Shown piece after piece: positions 1 through 8,228 of a DNA stretch of 44,256 nt. The first letter of the stretch is position 1; every line of letters starts with the position of its first letter. The notes below the pieces were generated by a model. The model made no database searches, was not told the DNA's origin, and saw nothing but the letters and a program-made list of their open reading frames with translations. Made by a program: the position numbers and the translations under genes. This DNA comes from Pseudoalteromonas sp. S16_S37 (GTDB lineage Bacteria; Pseudomonadota; Gammaproteobacteria; Enterobacterales; Alteromonadaceae): NCBI RefSeq assembly GCF_014694405.1, contig NZ_JAAUWV010000039.1, forward strand, positions 1-44,256, read 5' to 3'.

Positions 1-2
1 GG

Positions 3-86
3 ACAATGCCCATTCAAAACTGGCGTCAGGCGATGAGTCGATTTATTATCGAATTCGAGGAACGCCTCGAAAGACATATCAACTAA
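3..86 (+). pseudogene. IS256-family transposase, C-terminal fragment (cut by window edge)
   Basis: The first 86 bases read open in frame 3 and end with TAA at 84-86. The last residues, MPIQNWRQAMSRFIIEFEER, match the C-terminal signature of IS256/mutator-type DDE transposases, which usually end in a P-x-x-x-W-x-x-A-x-x-x-F pattern. Only 27 residues are visible, so it cannot be judged whether the transposase is intact upstream; the 5' part lies outside the window. It points towards minE, which is on the opposite strand. Confidence 0.7.
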
Positions 87-92
87 ATGGCA

Positions 93-117
93 GTTACACA
101 GAATCTGTTACAGGGTC
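93..117 (+). repeat. Probable terminal inverted repeat of the IS256-type element
   Basis: Just after the transposase stop, the sequence has the form GTTACACA...TGTTACAGGGTC, the kind of end seen in IS256-family elements (TTACACA...ACAGGGTC). The outer boundary is set at the GGGTC by analogy. The partner repeat and target duplication are outside the window, so the limits are approximate. Confidence 0.5.
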
Positions 118-139
118 GATATTTTGGTTTTTCATTTAG

Positions 140-409
140 CTATTTAGGCTCTCTGTCATCGTCTGGAAGCGTGACATTCAACTCTAATACTGCTAAATCG
201 TCTTCGTTTTGCTCAAATTGCACATTGACTGCATCTGAGTCTACTTTTACATATTTACGGATCACGTCCAAAATGTCTTGCTTCAGTTGTGGCAAGTAAT
301 CAGGTGTACCGCGTTTTGAGCGCTCATGCGCAACAATTATTTGCAAACGCTCTTTGGCAAGCGACGCGCTGTTTTTTTTCTCTGAACGAAAATAGTCAAG
401 TAACGACAC
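140..409 (-). CDS. minE: Cell division topological specificity factor MinE
   Basis: MinE stimulates the MinD ATPase at the membrane and drives pole-to-pole Min oscillation, restricting MinCD division inhibition to the poles. The protein carries the conserved N-terminal SLLDYF membrane-targeting segment, the [13 protein letters not shown]inD-binding region and the [10 protein letters not shown] dimer region. I choose the GTG at 409: it gives 89 residues, close to the usual 88, and a GGAGG sits at the right distance before it inside the end of minD. A TTG at 421 would overlap that ribosome-binding site and add four residues. It is the last gene of minCDE, one base after the minD stop. The IS256-type end lies about 22 bp beyond its stop, and I see no terminator between them. 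Confidence 0.95.
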   Translation of the reverse strand: MSLLDYFRSEKKNSASLAKERLQIIVAHERSKRGTPDYLPQLKQDILDVIRKYVKVDSDAVNVQFEQNEDDLAVLELNVTLPDDDREPK

Positions 410-410
410 G

Positions 411-1220
411 TTAACCTCCAAAAATCCGTTTTAGAATGCCCTTTTTCTCAACATTAAGAAAACGGAAATCAACAATTTCACCAAGTAAACGGTTGATAGC
501 ATCATTGTAGGCTTGGCCCGCATCTGATTCACTGTCTAATACCACCGGCTGACCTGAGTTCGATGCATTAAGCACAGCTGTTGACTCAGGAATAACACCT
601 AGTAAATCGATAGCCAAAATTTCTTGTACATCTTCCACAGACAACATTTCACCAGCTGCAACACGACTTGGATTGTAACGAGTTAACAATAGGTGCTCTT
701 TTACTGGCTCTAAGCCGTCTTCTGCGCGTTTTGACTTACTTTGCAAAATACCTAGGATTCTGTCAGAGTCACGTACTGAAGATACTTCAGGATTGGTAGT
801 AACGATTGCTTCATCGGCAAAATAAAGCGCCATCATGGCTCCCGCTTCAATACCCGCAGGGGAGTCGCAAATAATGAAATCAAACTTGTCTTTGAGTTCA
901 TTCAAAACACGTTCAACGCCTTCACGAGTTAGTGCATCTTTATCACGCGTTTGAGAAGCCGGGAGAATAAATAGTTTATCCACTCGCTTGTCTTTAATTA
1001 ACGCTTGATTGAGATTTGCTTCACCATTGATGACATTAACAAAATCGTAGACCACACGGCGTTCGCAGCCCATGATTAAATCTAAATTACGAAGGCCAAT
1101 ATCAAAATCGATGATGGCTGTTTTGTAGCCTTTAAGTGCAAGGCCCGTACCAATAGCTGCGCTAGACGTAGTTTTGCCTACACCGCCTTTACCTGAAGTT
1201 ACGACAATAATTTTTGCCAT
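411..1220 (-). CDS. minD: Septum site-determining ATPase MinD
   Basis: This is a membrane-associated P-loop ATPase of the ParA/Mrp type that recruits MinC to the inner membrane and oscillates with MinE. The deviant Walker A motif GKGGVGKTT lies at about residues 10-18, and the switch sequence [11 protein letters not shown] follows near residue 40. The C-terminus ends in an amphipathic membrane-targeting helix ([11 protein letters not shown]). At 269 residues it has the normal family length. It lies 5 bp after minC and its terminal Gly-Gly codons contain the ribosome-binding site of minE, so translation of the two is probably coupled. Nothing looks broken. Confidence 0.97.
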   Translation of the reverse strand: MAKIIVVTSGKGGVGKTTSSAAIGTGLALKGYKTAIIDFDIGLRNLDLIMGCERRVVYDFVNVINGEANLNQALIKDKRVDKLFILPASQTRDKDALTREGVERVLNELKDKFDFIICDSPAGIEAGAMMALYFADEAIVTTNPEVSSVRDSDRILGILQSKSKRAEDGLEPVKEHLLLTRYNPSRVAAGEMLSVEDVQEILAIDLLGVIPESTAVLNASNSGQPVVLDSESDAGQAYNDAINRLLGEIVDFRFLNVEKKGILKRIFGG

Positions 1221-1225
1221 GTGAT

Positions 1226-1936
1226 TTATCCTTTGACCAAAGCTGTTATTTCTAAAGAATCATTTTTTTGTTTTACTTGTGCAGCTTTACCCCACAGCTC
1301 CCCTTGTAAAGAGTCGCTGATCCAGTAGCTGCCATTAATAGAAACCAATTCGGCTTCAAGACGCTGGCAATAAATTGCTGCTTCATCGTACCCTTGAGCT
1401 CCGGCAATTGCTCGGCCTCTCAAAGTACCATAAATATGAATATTACCATCGGCGATAACTTCTGCACCGTGGCTAACCGCACCTAAAACAATCAAATCTC
1501 TGTTTTTTGCGTAGATTTGCTGACCTGATCTGACCGTGGTCTGAACGATTTGTGGCGGTAGATAAACTTCTTTTTCAATTTCAACCACTTCAGTGTTACT
1601 TTGCTTAGGTTGAACTGGTTTTGCATTATCTTTACTGTAGTTTAAAACTGATAGTTTAACTGCCTTTGCCGCTTCATTTTGCTGCTCTGTGCCATTGCAA
1701 ATGCCAACAGGGTTTAATTGTAAGTCAAGAAGTGTTTGTTTTAATGTTGCAAAGTCGACATCGGTGTCTTGAAGTTTTGCTAAATTGATAACGATAGGTG
1801 CACCAATAAAAAATTTTGGTGCTTGAGAAATCTTCTCGTCTAGCTCTTTTCTAAGTTGGGTGATGTCAACTGAGAACAAGTGCAACACTGACAAGGTAAA
1901 AAGGTTTCCTTTTAACTCAAATGTTTGTTCTGACAT
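1226..1936 (-). CDS. minC: Septum site-determining protein MinC
   Basis: MinC inhibits FtsZ polymerisation and is brought to the membrane by MinD. The N-terminal domain begins SEQTFELKGNLFTLSVLHL and the C-terminal right-handed beta-helix domain carries RSGQQIYAKNRDLIVLG and GNIHIYGTLRGRAIAGA, the MinD-interacting face. I place the start at ATG 1936, giving 236 residues (the E. coli protein has 231) beginning MSEQ as in relatives. An upstream ATG at 1963 would add nine residues (MKSAFYRAL) that lack family support and has no clear ribosome-binding site; this start is not fully certain. First gene of minCDE; a 12-bp triplicated repeat lies about 90 bp upstream. Confidence 0.95.
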   Translation of the reverse strand: MSEQTFELKGNLFTLSVLHLFSVDITQLRKELDEKISQAPKFFIGAPIVINLAKLQDTDVDFATLKQTLLDLQLNPVGICNGTEQQNEAAKAVKLSVLNYSKDNAKPVQPKQSNTEVVEIEKEVYLPPQIVQTTVRSGQQIYAKNRDLIVLGAVSHGAEVIADGNIHIYGTLRGRAIAGAQGYDEAAIYCQRLEAELVSINGSYWISDSLQGELWGKAAQVKQKNDSLEITALVKG

Positions 1937-2024
1937 AAGCGCTCTATAAAATGCAGACTTCATACTTAAGCAAACCTAAAGCTGTATTTTTATAAAAAGA
2001 ATACTCAGGTTTGCATGGGTATAT

Positions 2025-2060
2025 TTCACGGGCGTATTCACGGGCGTATTCACGTGCGTA
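2025..2060. repeat. Three tandem copies of a 12-bp repeat upstream of minC
   Basis: Copies at 2025-2036, 2037-2048 and 2049-2060 read TTCACGGGCGTA, TTCACGGGCGTA and TTCACGTGCGTA, with one base change in the third. They lie in the 237-bp gap between divergent minC and ycgL. No coding use is apparent. A regulatory role or simple replication slippage are both possible. Confidence 0.85.
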
Positions 2061-2173
2061 ATTGTTGTTTTGGCCCCGTATTTTATACGTTTGTAAGTCG
2101 CAAAACTTTCCAAATACAATGACTGTCATGGTATAGTGCCAATTAGACATAAGCAAGAATTTATAGGGTTATA

Positions 2174-2455
2174 ATGCTCACTGCTGTTTATAAAAGCTTA
2201 AAAAAAGCGGATACCTACCTTTATATAGAAAAAAGAGATGATTTTTCTAAAGTACCAGAGCCGTTAATGGCCATGTTTGGGCGACCTAAGTACGTTATGA
2301 TGTTTGATTTATCAAAACGCAGCAAACTGGGTATAGCCGATATTGCACAGGTTAAGGAAAAATTAAGCAGCGATGGGTTTTACTTGCAGCTTCCTCCGCC
2401 GGAAGAAAATCTTCTAGACCAATTCAAAAAACAAAATGGAGCGTCCAGTGATTAA
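2174..2455 (+). CDS. ycgL: YcgL-family small protein
   Basis: A 93-residue protein of the YcgL family, which in E. coli lies near minCDE. The family signature is clear: VYKSLKKADTYLYIEKRDDF near the N-terminus, the P-E-P-L-M-x-x-F-G core and GFYLQLPPPEENLL near the C-terminus. The biochemical function is not established. The start ATG is preceded by an AGGG at a suitable distance. It is divergent from minC, and its stop codon overlaps the likely GTG start of the following lytic transglycosylase (GTGATTAA), so the two are probably co-transcribed and translationally coupled. Confidence 0.93.
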   Translation: MLTAVYKSLKKADTYLYIEKRDDFSKVPEPLMAMFGRPKYVMMFDLSKRSKLGIADIAQVKEKLSSDGFYLQLPPPEENLLDQFKKQNGASSD

Positions 2456-3464
2456 AAAATTAACTGTGCTAGTAAGCGCGCTGTGCTTATCTAGCTCCGT
2501 TTGGGCTAATACACAAGAGAAGTTTGACAAATACGTTGCTAAGCTAAAGATGGAAGCACAAGCGAAAGGGTATGACCAAGCTTTGATAGAAAAAGCGTTT
2601 TCGACCGCTCAGTTTAAGGAAAAAGTCATCACCAATGACAAAAACCAACCAGAAATAGTCGAAACATTAGAAACTTACTTACCAAAGCGTGTGCCGCAAT
2701 GGAAAATAAGTCAAGCGCGCAAGCTCTACAAAGAGCACAAAACGATTTTAGAAAAAATAGCCAAAGAATACGGTGTACAAGCACGCTTTATCGTTGCGTT
2801 ATGGGGGTTGGAAAGTAACTTTGGCCGTATTCAAGGTGGCTATCCAGTTATTAGCGCGCTAGTGACTTTAGCTTTTGATGGCCGTCGAGAAGAGATGTAT
2901 AAACGCCAACTATGGGCGGCGCTCGATATCTTAAAAGAGGGCCATATCACGCTTGAAGATTTTAAAGGATCTTGGGCTGGAGCTATGGGGCAAACGCAAT
3001 TTATGCCAACCTCGTTTAACTCTTATGCAGTCGACTACAACAAAGACGGTCGCAAAGATATTTGGACTACGCAGGTAGACGCCTTTGCTTCAATTGCAAA
3101 CTACCTCAAGCAAGCTGGTTGGAATGACAACTTAACTTGGGGACGCCAAGTGAAGTTACCAGAGAATTTTGACCACAAATACGTACTTAAACGTGGTACC
3201 AAAACACGACAAGAGTGGCTTGAGTATTGGAAAGACTCTGAGCGTTCGTTAGAAGATTGGCAAGCTCTGGGTTTGCGTCGTGCCGATGGTAGCGATTTAC
3301 CTAAAGTTGACGTTAGTGCCGCGCTCGTTATGCCAGATGATATCAACGGCCGTATGTACTTAGCGTATGATAACTATAAAGCCCTAATGCACTGGAATCG
3401 TTCGTACTATTTTGCAACAAGTGTAGGCTACCTATCTGATAGAATCGGATATCCAAAAATTTAA
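2448..3464 (+). CDS. Lytic murein transglycosylase, MltB-like (GH103)
   Basis: A periplasmic enzyme that would cleave the glycan strand of peptidoglycan, forming 1,6-anhydromuramic ends. ALWGLESNFGRIQGGYPV contains the catalytic glutamate (about residue 122) of the GH103/MltB family. Further support comes from the downstream GAMGQTQFMPTSF and the calcium-loop-like DYNKDGRKDIW. I choose GTG 2448 because it gives a clean signal peptide (MIKKLTVLVSALCLSSSVWA) with GGAG six bases upstream; the upstream ATG at 2436 would spoil it. There is no lipobox, so the enzyme is probably soluble in the periplasm, unlike E. coli MltB. An intrinsic terminator follows. Confidence 0.93.
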   Translation: MIKKLTVLVSALCLSSSVWANTQEKFDKYVAKLKMEAQAKGYDQALIEKAFSTAQFKEKVITNDKNQPEIVETLETYLPKRVPQWKISQARKLYKEHKTILEKIAKEYGVQARFIVALWGLESNFGRIQGGYPVISALVTLAFDGRREEMYKRQLWAALDILKEGHITLEDFKGSWAGAMGQTQFMPTSFNSYAVDYNKDGRKDIWTTQVDAFASIANYLKQAGWNDNLTWGRQVKLPENFDHKYVLKRGTKTRQEWLEYWKDSERSLEDWQALGLRRADGSDLPKVDVSAALVMPDDINGRMYLAYDNYKALMHWNRSYYFATSVGYLSDRIGYPKI

Positions 3465-3493
3465 GCGTTAGAACCAGTTTGGATCTAATCGCA

Positions 3494-3538
3494 GGCCATA
3501 ATAAATAGCACAGTTGTTCAGTTTATTATGGCCTTTTT
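3494..3538 (+). terminator. Intrinsic terminator after ycgL-transglycosylase
   Basis: Perfect 12-bp arms GGCCATAATAAA (3494-3505) and TTTATTATGGCC (3522-3533) are followed by TTTTT. Confidence 0.85.
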
Positions 3539-3582
3539 GGTTGCAGCGTTTGTTCAAGTGGCATTAACTGTTAGGTAGAGTT

Positions 3583-4029
3583 ATGAAAGTAGTGAAATAC
3601 ACAGAAAGATATAAAGAGGCTTGTTTAACACTATTTCACAGTAATTTAGACAAATACTTCAGTGACGATGAGACCGACGAATTCGAGGCTTACTTAGCAA
3701 CAGAAGCGCTTTTTAACCCATATTTTGTAGTTTTGAATAATCTTGAAGTCGTTGCCTGCGGTGGCTACGAAAAATGTGGCAGGGCAGTTGGGCTTTGTTG
3801 GGGTATGGTACTCAAGAGCAATCATGGACAGTCGATAGGCTCTTTTTTGTTGAAGTATAGACTGGCCAGTATTTTGGAAGAATATGGTGACAGTCTGGTG
3901 CTAATTGATACATCCCAACACACAAAAGGGTTTTACGAAAGGCACGGTTTTAAAGTTACTCACATAGTTAAAGATGGTTACGCGCAGGGGCTTGATAAAG
4001 TTCATATGGAGTATGTACTTACCCCTTAA
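3583..4029 (+). CDS. GNAT-family N-acetyltransferase
   Basis: A 148-residue single-domain acetyltransferase of the GNAT fold, expected to transfer an acetyl group from acetyl-CoA to an amine; the substrate cannot be read from sequence. The acetyl-CoA-binding motif A is visible as HGQSIGSFLL near residues 87-96 (Q-x-x-G-x-x-L pattern), and the C-terminal Q-H-T-K-G-F-Y-E-R-H-G-F is the usual motif B ending. AGGTAGAG precedes the ATG. It stands alone between a terminator and a convergent gene, with no partner suggesting a toxin-antitoxin role. Confidence 0.85.
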   Translation: MKVVKYTERYKEACLTLFHSNLDKYFSDDETDEFEAYLATEALFNPYFVVLNNLEVVACGGYEKCGRAVGLCWGMVLKSNHGQSIGSFLLKYRLASILEEYGDSLVLIDTSQHTKGFYERHGFKVTHIVKDGYAQGLDKVHMEYVLTP

Positions 4030-4072
4030 AATCCTAGTAAGTAAAAGCCCATAAATCTGACCAGCGCTGAGG

Positions 4073-4858
4073 CTACTGTATGGTGTCTTTTTGTGCCGTC
4101 CACCGGATGATCTCAGGGATCATACCTTGGTTTTCTTCAGGGTGCTCCAAATGAGGGCTTGATATAAAAACACGGCCTTTGCCAAAGGTGGTGCTTATGC
4201 AGGCGGTGTGGCCGCTCATATGTTCATCACTAAAATATTCAGGAAAGCGAATATTCTCATCTTCTGCGCCCTCTGGTTCTATCACCGCACCAAAAGCAGC
4301 AATTTCATTTATGGTACCAAATTCTAGCGCGCGTTTAGCTTGAGAAGGTTTGCTTTGTGACGGAATAACCATCAGCGGACCTTGCCAGTAGAGCATGGGA
4401 TAAACTGCATTTTGTGTCCATCGCGGCGAAAGGATAGCCTCGGCATGCTCGGAATTTAGCTTTACATTGATTAGGCCACCACCGCGGTTTTGGTGTTTCA
4501 TATCATGTAGCTTTACATCCACCAACCCAAGCCAACCAAAACGTGCATTTGTGGCAAGGAACGCACCAGAGCAGATGCCAAAATACCCGCCTCCTTTGCG
4601 AACAAAGTCTCGTACGATTTTTCTACCGCGAAAGCCAAGAACCCACTGCTGAAACAACACCACGCCGCCGCCAGGCACTATAAAAACGTCAACGCCGTCA
4701 AGCTTGCTTTTTCGAATCATTTTTCCGGTGACAATGATAATTTTTATGTTTGGCTGAGCCGTTAATATAGCGTGCAGAACCCGAGCAGATTTATTCTGTG
4801 CTCCAGCGAGGATACCGTCTTTGTTAACATCGAAGATAGCGACAGTAATTGAGTTCAC
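4073..4858 (-). CDS. BPL_N / class I glutamine amidotransferase-like protein
   Basis: A 261-residue cytosolic protein resembling the domain found at the N-terminus of eukaryotic biotin-protein ligase (BPL_N), of the DJ-1/class I glutamine amidotransferase superfamily. FIVPGGG near residue 60 and GGGYFGICSGAFLAT near residue 90 form the nucleophile elbow, with Cys in C-S-G. A downstream histidine in SSPHLEHPE could complete a Cys-His pair. The domain stands free with no ligase attached, so it should not be called a biotin ligase; its substrate is unknown. The start is GTG with AAGGAAG upstream. A possible small secreted-protein ORF sits directly upstream in the same direction. Confidence 0.8.
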   Translation of the reverse strand: MNSITVAIFDVNKDGILAGAQNKSARVLHAILTAQPNIKIIIVTGKMIRKSKLDGVDVFIVPGGGVVLFQQWVLGFRGRKIVRDFVRKGGGYFGICSGAFLATNARFGWLGLVDVKLHDMKHQNRGGGLINVKLNSEHAEAILSPRWTQNAVYPMLYWQGPLMVIPSQSKPSQAKRALEFGTINEIAAFGAVIEPEGAEDENIRFPEYFSDEHMSGHTACISTTFGKGRVFISSPHLEHPEENQGMIPEIIRWTAQKDTIQ

Positions 4859-4873
4859 AAATGTTCTTCCTTG

Positions 4874-5011
4874 TTAAATGGTTACTTGCCGTAAGCCATT
4901 TGCATTAGCGTATAAAACTCCCGTTAGGGACTGTTCATCACTTGATATGTTTAATGCTATAGCAAGTGTTGTCGGCGCAAAACTAACAACGAATATCAAT
5001 GCTGTCAACAA
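4874..5011 (-). CDS. Possible small secreted or leader protein (45 aa), possibly a remnant
   Basis: On the minus strand a frame reads LLTALIFVVSFAPTTLAIA, a plausible signal peptide, then LNISSDEQSLTGVLYANANG and ends QVTI with TAA at 4876-4874. The only usable starts after an in-frame TGA (5032-5030) are TTG codons at 5011 and 5008. An ATG at 5050 is in the same frame but is followed by that TGA after six codons, so the gene may be a nonsense-mutated longer ORF. It ends 15 bp before the GTG of the BPL_N gene, in operon-like spacing. I recognise no family. Confidence 0.35.
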   Translation of the reverse strand: MLTALIFVVSFAPTTLAIALNISSDEQSLTGVLYANANGLRQVTI

Positions 5012-5231
5012 GAAGAATTCGACAAAAATTCAAATGAAAAACAGTAACATGAATAAATGGCAACAATAGTTTTAGGCACTCAAATTTGACTGAGAAATTT
5101 ACACGCCTTAGCGTTAATTTTTTGAGAGTCATAATGATCAATCAGGTAACGAACTGTATAGAATAATTACAAAGCGAACTATGAGTTGCTTGGCCACTTT
5201 AATTGCTCAAACTGAATGTTTAGAGGCAAAT
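5012..5231. other. Intergenic stretch between the BPL_N gene and cydB
   Basis: The gap between the two annotated minus-strand genes is about 470 bp. Apart from the small candidate ORF (4874-5011) and the cyd terminator (5233-5264) I see no gene or clear repeat. An ORF on the plus strand here (4878-5069) has no family likeness and opposes the better minus-strand frame. Confidence 0.5.
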
Positions 5232-5232
5232 A

Positions 5233-5264
5233 AAAAAGGCAGCATTCCAACATGCTGCCTTTTT
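5233..5264 (-). terminator. Intrinsic terminator after cydB
   Basis: Arms AGGCAGCAT (5237-5245) and ATGCTGCCT (5252-5260) with a 6-base loop are flanked by A-run and T-run, so the hairpin could work in both directions. It lies about 65 bp beyond the cydB stop. Confidence 0.85.
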
Positions 5265-5327
5265 GGTGTGGCTTAAATGCCTACAAGTGTGTAATGAACT
5301 TTTACTTTGTTTTACATACGTTTAATG

Positions 5328-6326
5328 TCAATAGTATGAAAGTGGTTGAACTTTCCCCCAAAATACCCGATACGAAAATGCGGTATATGCAAGAATCGTT
5401 GGTACCACGACTATGACGCCGTATAGTAAAAAGTTAAGTGACTCTGGCGCTGCTAAGGCTTCAAAAATGGTAAGTTTGCCCGGTACGACATAAGGGTAAA
5501 AACTGTACAAAATACCAAAAAAGCACAGCACAAAAATAACGCTTGAGATCAAAAAGGGTAACCATACTCCTACATCGGGCTGTGACTTTAGTTGCCCTAA
5601 AATACGGTCGAGCAACACAAATAAAGCAAGACAAATAACGGGGATGGGCAAAATCAGTAGAAATATATCTGAGGTAAACCAGCGTTCATAAACACTGTGA
5701 TTAATAACCGGGTTTACTGCCGACACCGCAATGACACCAAAAAAAGCCATCCGCGTAGATACTTGGCACCACCGAATAGCATCAAGCTGCAATTTTCCTT
5801 CGGTTTTTAGTATCAACCAAGCAGCACCTATGAGTGCATACGCAGCAACAACTCCTACACCGCTTAATACAGCGAACGTTATCGCCAGCACATTGGTTTC
5901 GAAGGACATAACGTACAAACCTAGCATATAGCCTTGCATAAATGCGCTGATGATAGAACCTATTTTGAATAGCTTGTTCCACATAGATTTACGCTTTGTT
6001 TTAGCTTTGGCTCTAAAATCAAACGCAACGCCGCGAATAATTAAACCAATCAACATGACAGTTACTGGTAGATAAAGCGCCTGTAAAATCATGCTGTGCG
6101 CAAGTGGAAAAGCGATAAGAGCCAAGCCAACAGCAAGCACTAACCATGTTTCGTTGGCATCCCAAAACGGGCCGATTGATGCAATCATAGTATCAGCATG
6201 AGCTTCATCATCAGTTGGCAATAAAATGCCAACACCTAAGTCATACCCATCTAGAATGGCATACAGTAGTATTGCCAGTGCCATTAACGAGGCATATATG
6301 AAAGATAGCGAGTGTGCATCAAGCAT
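5328..6326 (-). CDS. cydB: Cytochrome bd-type quinol oxidase subunit II (CydB/CioB)
   Basis: The second, quinol-oxidase-associated membrane subunit of a bd-type terminal oxidase. The typical N-terminal helix ILLYAILDGYDLGVGILLP and the loop GPFWDANETWLVLAVG are present, and about eight hydrophobic segments span the 332 residues. I use ATG 6326, which lies seven bases from a GAGG; an ATG at 6332 is too close to the same ribosome-binding site. It overlaps the cydA stop by 8 bp (ATGCTTGA), so it is translationally coupled. No CydX-like small ORF follows; this fits the CIO subfamily. A terminator follows. Confidence 0.95.
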   Translation of the reverse strand: MLDAHSLSFIYASLMALAILLYAILDGYDLGVGILLPTDDEAHADTMIASIGPFWDANETWLVLAVGLALIAFPLAHSMILQALYLPVTVMLIGLIIRGVAFDFRAKAKTKRKSMWNKLFKIGSIISAFMQGYMLGLYVMSFETNVLAITFAVLSGVGVVAAYALIGAAWLILKTEGKLQLDAIRWCQVSTRMAFFGVIAVSAVNPVINHSVYERWFTSDIFLLILPIPVICLALFVLLDRILGQLKSQPDVGVWLPFLISSVIFVLCFFGILYSFYPYVVPGKLTIFEALAAPESLNFLLYGVIVVVPTILAYTAFSYRVFWGKVQPLSYY

Positions 6327-7662
6327 AAACATTCTCCTCTATTGAGGGGCGTTGATATTCTTCTACTTCAACCGATTTATCTGCGGTGTAAAAAAGTGTT
6401 CTAATGTACGCAATAAGTAGCAGCACATAGACCGTTAAATAGGCAATCAGTGACAATAATACATTATCACTTGCAACAGGAGTGACAGCTTCTTCAACAC
6501 GCAAAACCCCTGTTACCAAGAATGGCTGGCGGCCAATTTCTGTTACGTACCAGCCAGCTAAAGTGGCTAACCAACCTGAAAAACTCATGGCAACAAGCGC
6601 CTTTAGTTGCCACGGAGCTAGAGTGTCGTTACGCCAAAGTGTAAAACGGAAATACAAGGCAACAACAATCATTAATAGGCCCATACCCACCATAATTCTA
6701 AAACCAAAAAAGACAGGTTTTACCGGTGGTGTAGCATTTGGGAATTCATTAAGTCCTTTGATTTCTCCGTTTTTCTCATGCGTTAAAATAATGCTCGCCA
6801 TGTTGGGAATAGCAATTTCAAAATCGTTAGACTTGGTCTGCTCATTAGGAATGGCAAAAAGCAGTAGTGGTGCGCCTTTTTCTGTTTCCCACACGCCTTC
6901 CATTGCAGCCACTTTTTGTGGTTGATGCTCAAAAGTGTTTAAACCATGTAAGTCACCTACAAACATTTGCAGTGGTGCTAACAAAGCAGCAACAGTTAAT
7001 GAGACTTTTAAAGTCAGCTGTGGCGCTTTTTTATCATCGCCTTTTAACAACCTATAGCTGCTCACTCCAGCAATTAGAAATGCGGCTGTTAAACCGCTGG
7101 CTAGCAACATATGGGCGAGTCGATAGGGGAATGACGGATTAAATATTACTGCAAACCAATCAGTTGGAAACACTACGCCATTTCGTATCTCAAACCCTGT
7201 GGGCGTTTGCATCCAGGAGTTGAGCGAGAGTATCCAAAACGCCGATAAGCTAGTACCTACTGCAACAATGATGGTTGCTAGAGTATGTACTTTTGGTGAA
7301 ACGCGCTTCATACCAAATAGCATTACACCTAAAAATGTGGCTTCCATAAAAAATGCGGTTAGTACTTCATAGCCCAGCAAGGGGCCCGCAATGTTACCAA
7401 CTTTTTCCATGAAACCTGGCCAATTTGTACCAAATTGAAACGACATGGTTATACCGCTGACAACACCCAATGCGAAGGTGAGTGCGAATATTTTTACCCA
7501 AAAACGATAGGCCCTGAGCCAAACCGGGTGCTGTGTTCGATCGTATTTGACTTTAAAGAAAACTAAAAACCAAGCTAAGGCTATGGTGATGGTAGGAAAT
7601 AAAATATGAAAGCTAATATTGGCGGCAAATTGTATTCGCGACAACAGCAAGGTATCAAGCAT
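6319..7662 (-). CDS. cydA: Cytochrome bd-type quinol oxidase subunit I (CydA/CioA, cyanide-insensitive type)
   Basis: The haem-bearing subunit that oxidises quinol and reduces O2 to water in the inner membrane. Visible ligands are His19 (QFAANISFH), His184 (YRLAHMLLAS) and the Met region GFRIMVGMG. The quinol-loop motif GDLHGLNTFEHQPQKVAAME and GWYVTEIGRQPF are intact. With 447 residues it is much shorter than E. coli CydA (522), meaning the Q-loop insertion is absent. That is the short-Q-loop, CIO-like subfamily. It is 15 bp after the GbsR-like regulator gene and overlaps cydB, so the three form one transcription unit, with an FNR box in front. Confidence 0.95.
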   Translation of the reverse strand: MLDTLLLSRIQFAANISFHILFPTITIALAWFLVFFKVKYDRTQHPVWLRAYRFWVKIFALTFALGVVSGITMSFQFGTNWPGFMEKVGNIAGPLLGYEVLTAFFMEATFLGVMLFGMKRVSPKVHTLATIIVAVGTSLSAFWILSLNSWMQTPTGFEIRNGVVFPTDWFAVIFNPSFPYRLAHMLLASGLTAAFLIAGVSSYRLLKGDDKKAPQLTLKVSLTVAALLAPLQMFVGDLHGLNTFEHQPQKVAAMEGVWETEKGAPLLLFAIPNEQTKSNDFEIAIPNMASIILTHEKNGEIKGLNEFPNATPPVKPVFFGFRIMVGMGLLMIVVALYFRFTLWRNDTLAPWQLKALVAMSFSGWLATLAGWYVTEIGRQPFLVTGVLRVEEAVTPVASDNVLLSLIAYLTVYVLLLIAYIRTLFYTADKSVEVEEYQRPSIEENVYA

Positions 7663-7677
7663 GACGCACCTCGGCGA

Positions 7678-8223
7678 TTAAGATTTTTTAAGCAATTTAT
7701 CCTTTAAATCAATTACTTTACTTACAGAAGAGCCTAACTTCATCAGTGTTTGTAACTGCTCGGGGGATAAACGTTGTAACTCTGCCGACCATTTAGTAAT
7801 GGTCTCTAGTAAATCGTGGATTGTTTGAATTTGATTTTGAGCGTATTCCTCTTCTGGGCTTTCACTTCCTTCAAGTATTTGATCACGAAGCAAAGAAAGG
7901 GTTGGGTCGATTTCTCGTTTTCTGCGTTCTTCAAAAACGCGATTGGCTAAGTCCCAAATACTGCCATTAGGTGCATAGTATTCTTTTCTGTCACCGGGGA
8001 TATGGGTCACTTTAACGAGCTGCCAAGACTGTAACTCTTTAATGCCCATACTAACATTGCCGCGGCTGATCTTCAGTGATTCGGCTATTTCGTTGGCAGT
8101 CAGCGGTTGTTCGTGGATCACCAAAAGTGCAACCATTTGCCCTATGGTTCTGTTAAAACCCCAGCGACTACCCATTTCACCGCAGTGCAGTACAAAGTTT
8201 TCAATTCTTGGAGATAAATTCAT
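7678..8223 (-). CDS. GbsR/MarR-family transcriptional regulator of the cyd operon
   Basis: A 181-residue winged-helix regulator. EQPLTANEIAESLKISRGNVSMGIKELQSW is split here by function: LTANEIAESLKIS is the first helix and RGNVSMGIKELQSW the recognition helix, followed by the wing HIPGDRKEYYAP. The N-terminal ENFVLHCGEMGSRWGFNRTIGQ is typical of GbsR-like proteins. It is the first gene of the cydAB unit, 15 bp before cydA. A 10-bp-arm palindrome ends 6 bp upstream of its ATG, which suggests autoregulation. The effector is unknown; GbsR relatives sense choline or related compounds in Bacillus, but that should not be transferred here. Confidence 0.88.
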   Translation of the reverse strand: MNLSPRIENFVLHCGEMGSRWGFNRTIGQMVALLVIHEQPLTANEIAESLKISRGNVSMGIKELQSWQLVKVTHIPGDRKEYYAPNGSIWDLANRVFEERRKREIDPTLSLLRDQILEGSESPEEEYAQNQIQTIHDLLETITKWSAELQRLSPEQLQTLMKLGSSVSKVIDLKDKLLKKS

Positions 8224-8228
8224 TGTTC

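Noticed and set aside
2123..2129. CTGTCAT half-site before ycgL
   Set aside because: No partner heptamer 11 bp to either side; single half-sites are expected by chance.
4878..5069. A 63-codon plus-strand ORF
   Set aside because: It has no ribosome-binding site or domain, and the opposite strand carries a better signal-peptide-like frame in the same place.
5265..5327. A CydX-type small third subunit after cydB
   Set aside because: The only ATG in this stretch is followed at once by a stop; CIO-type oxidases do not need one.
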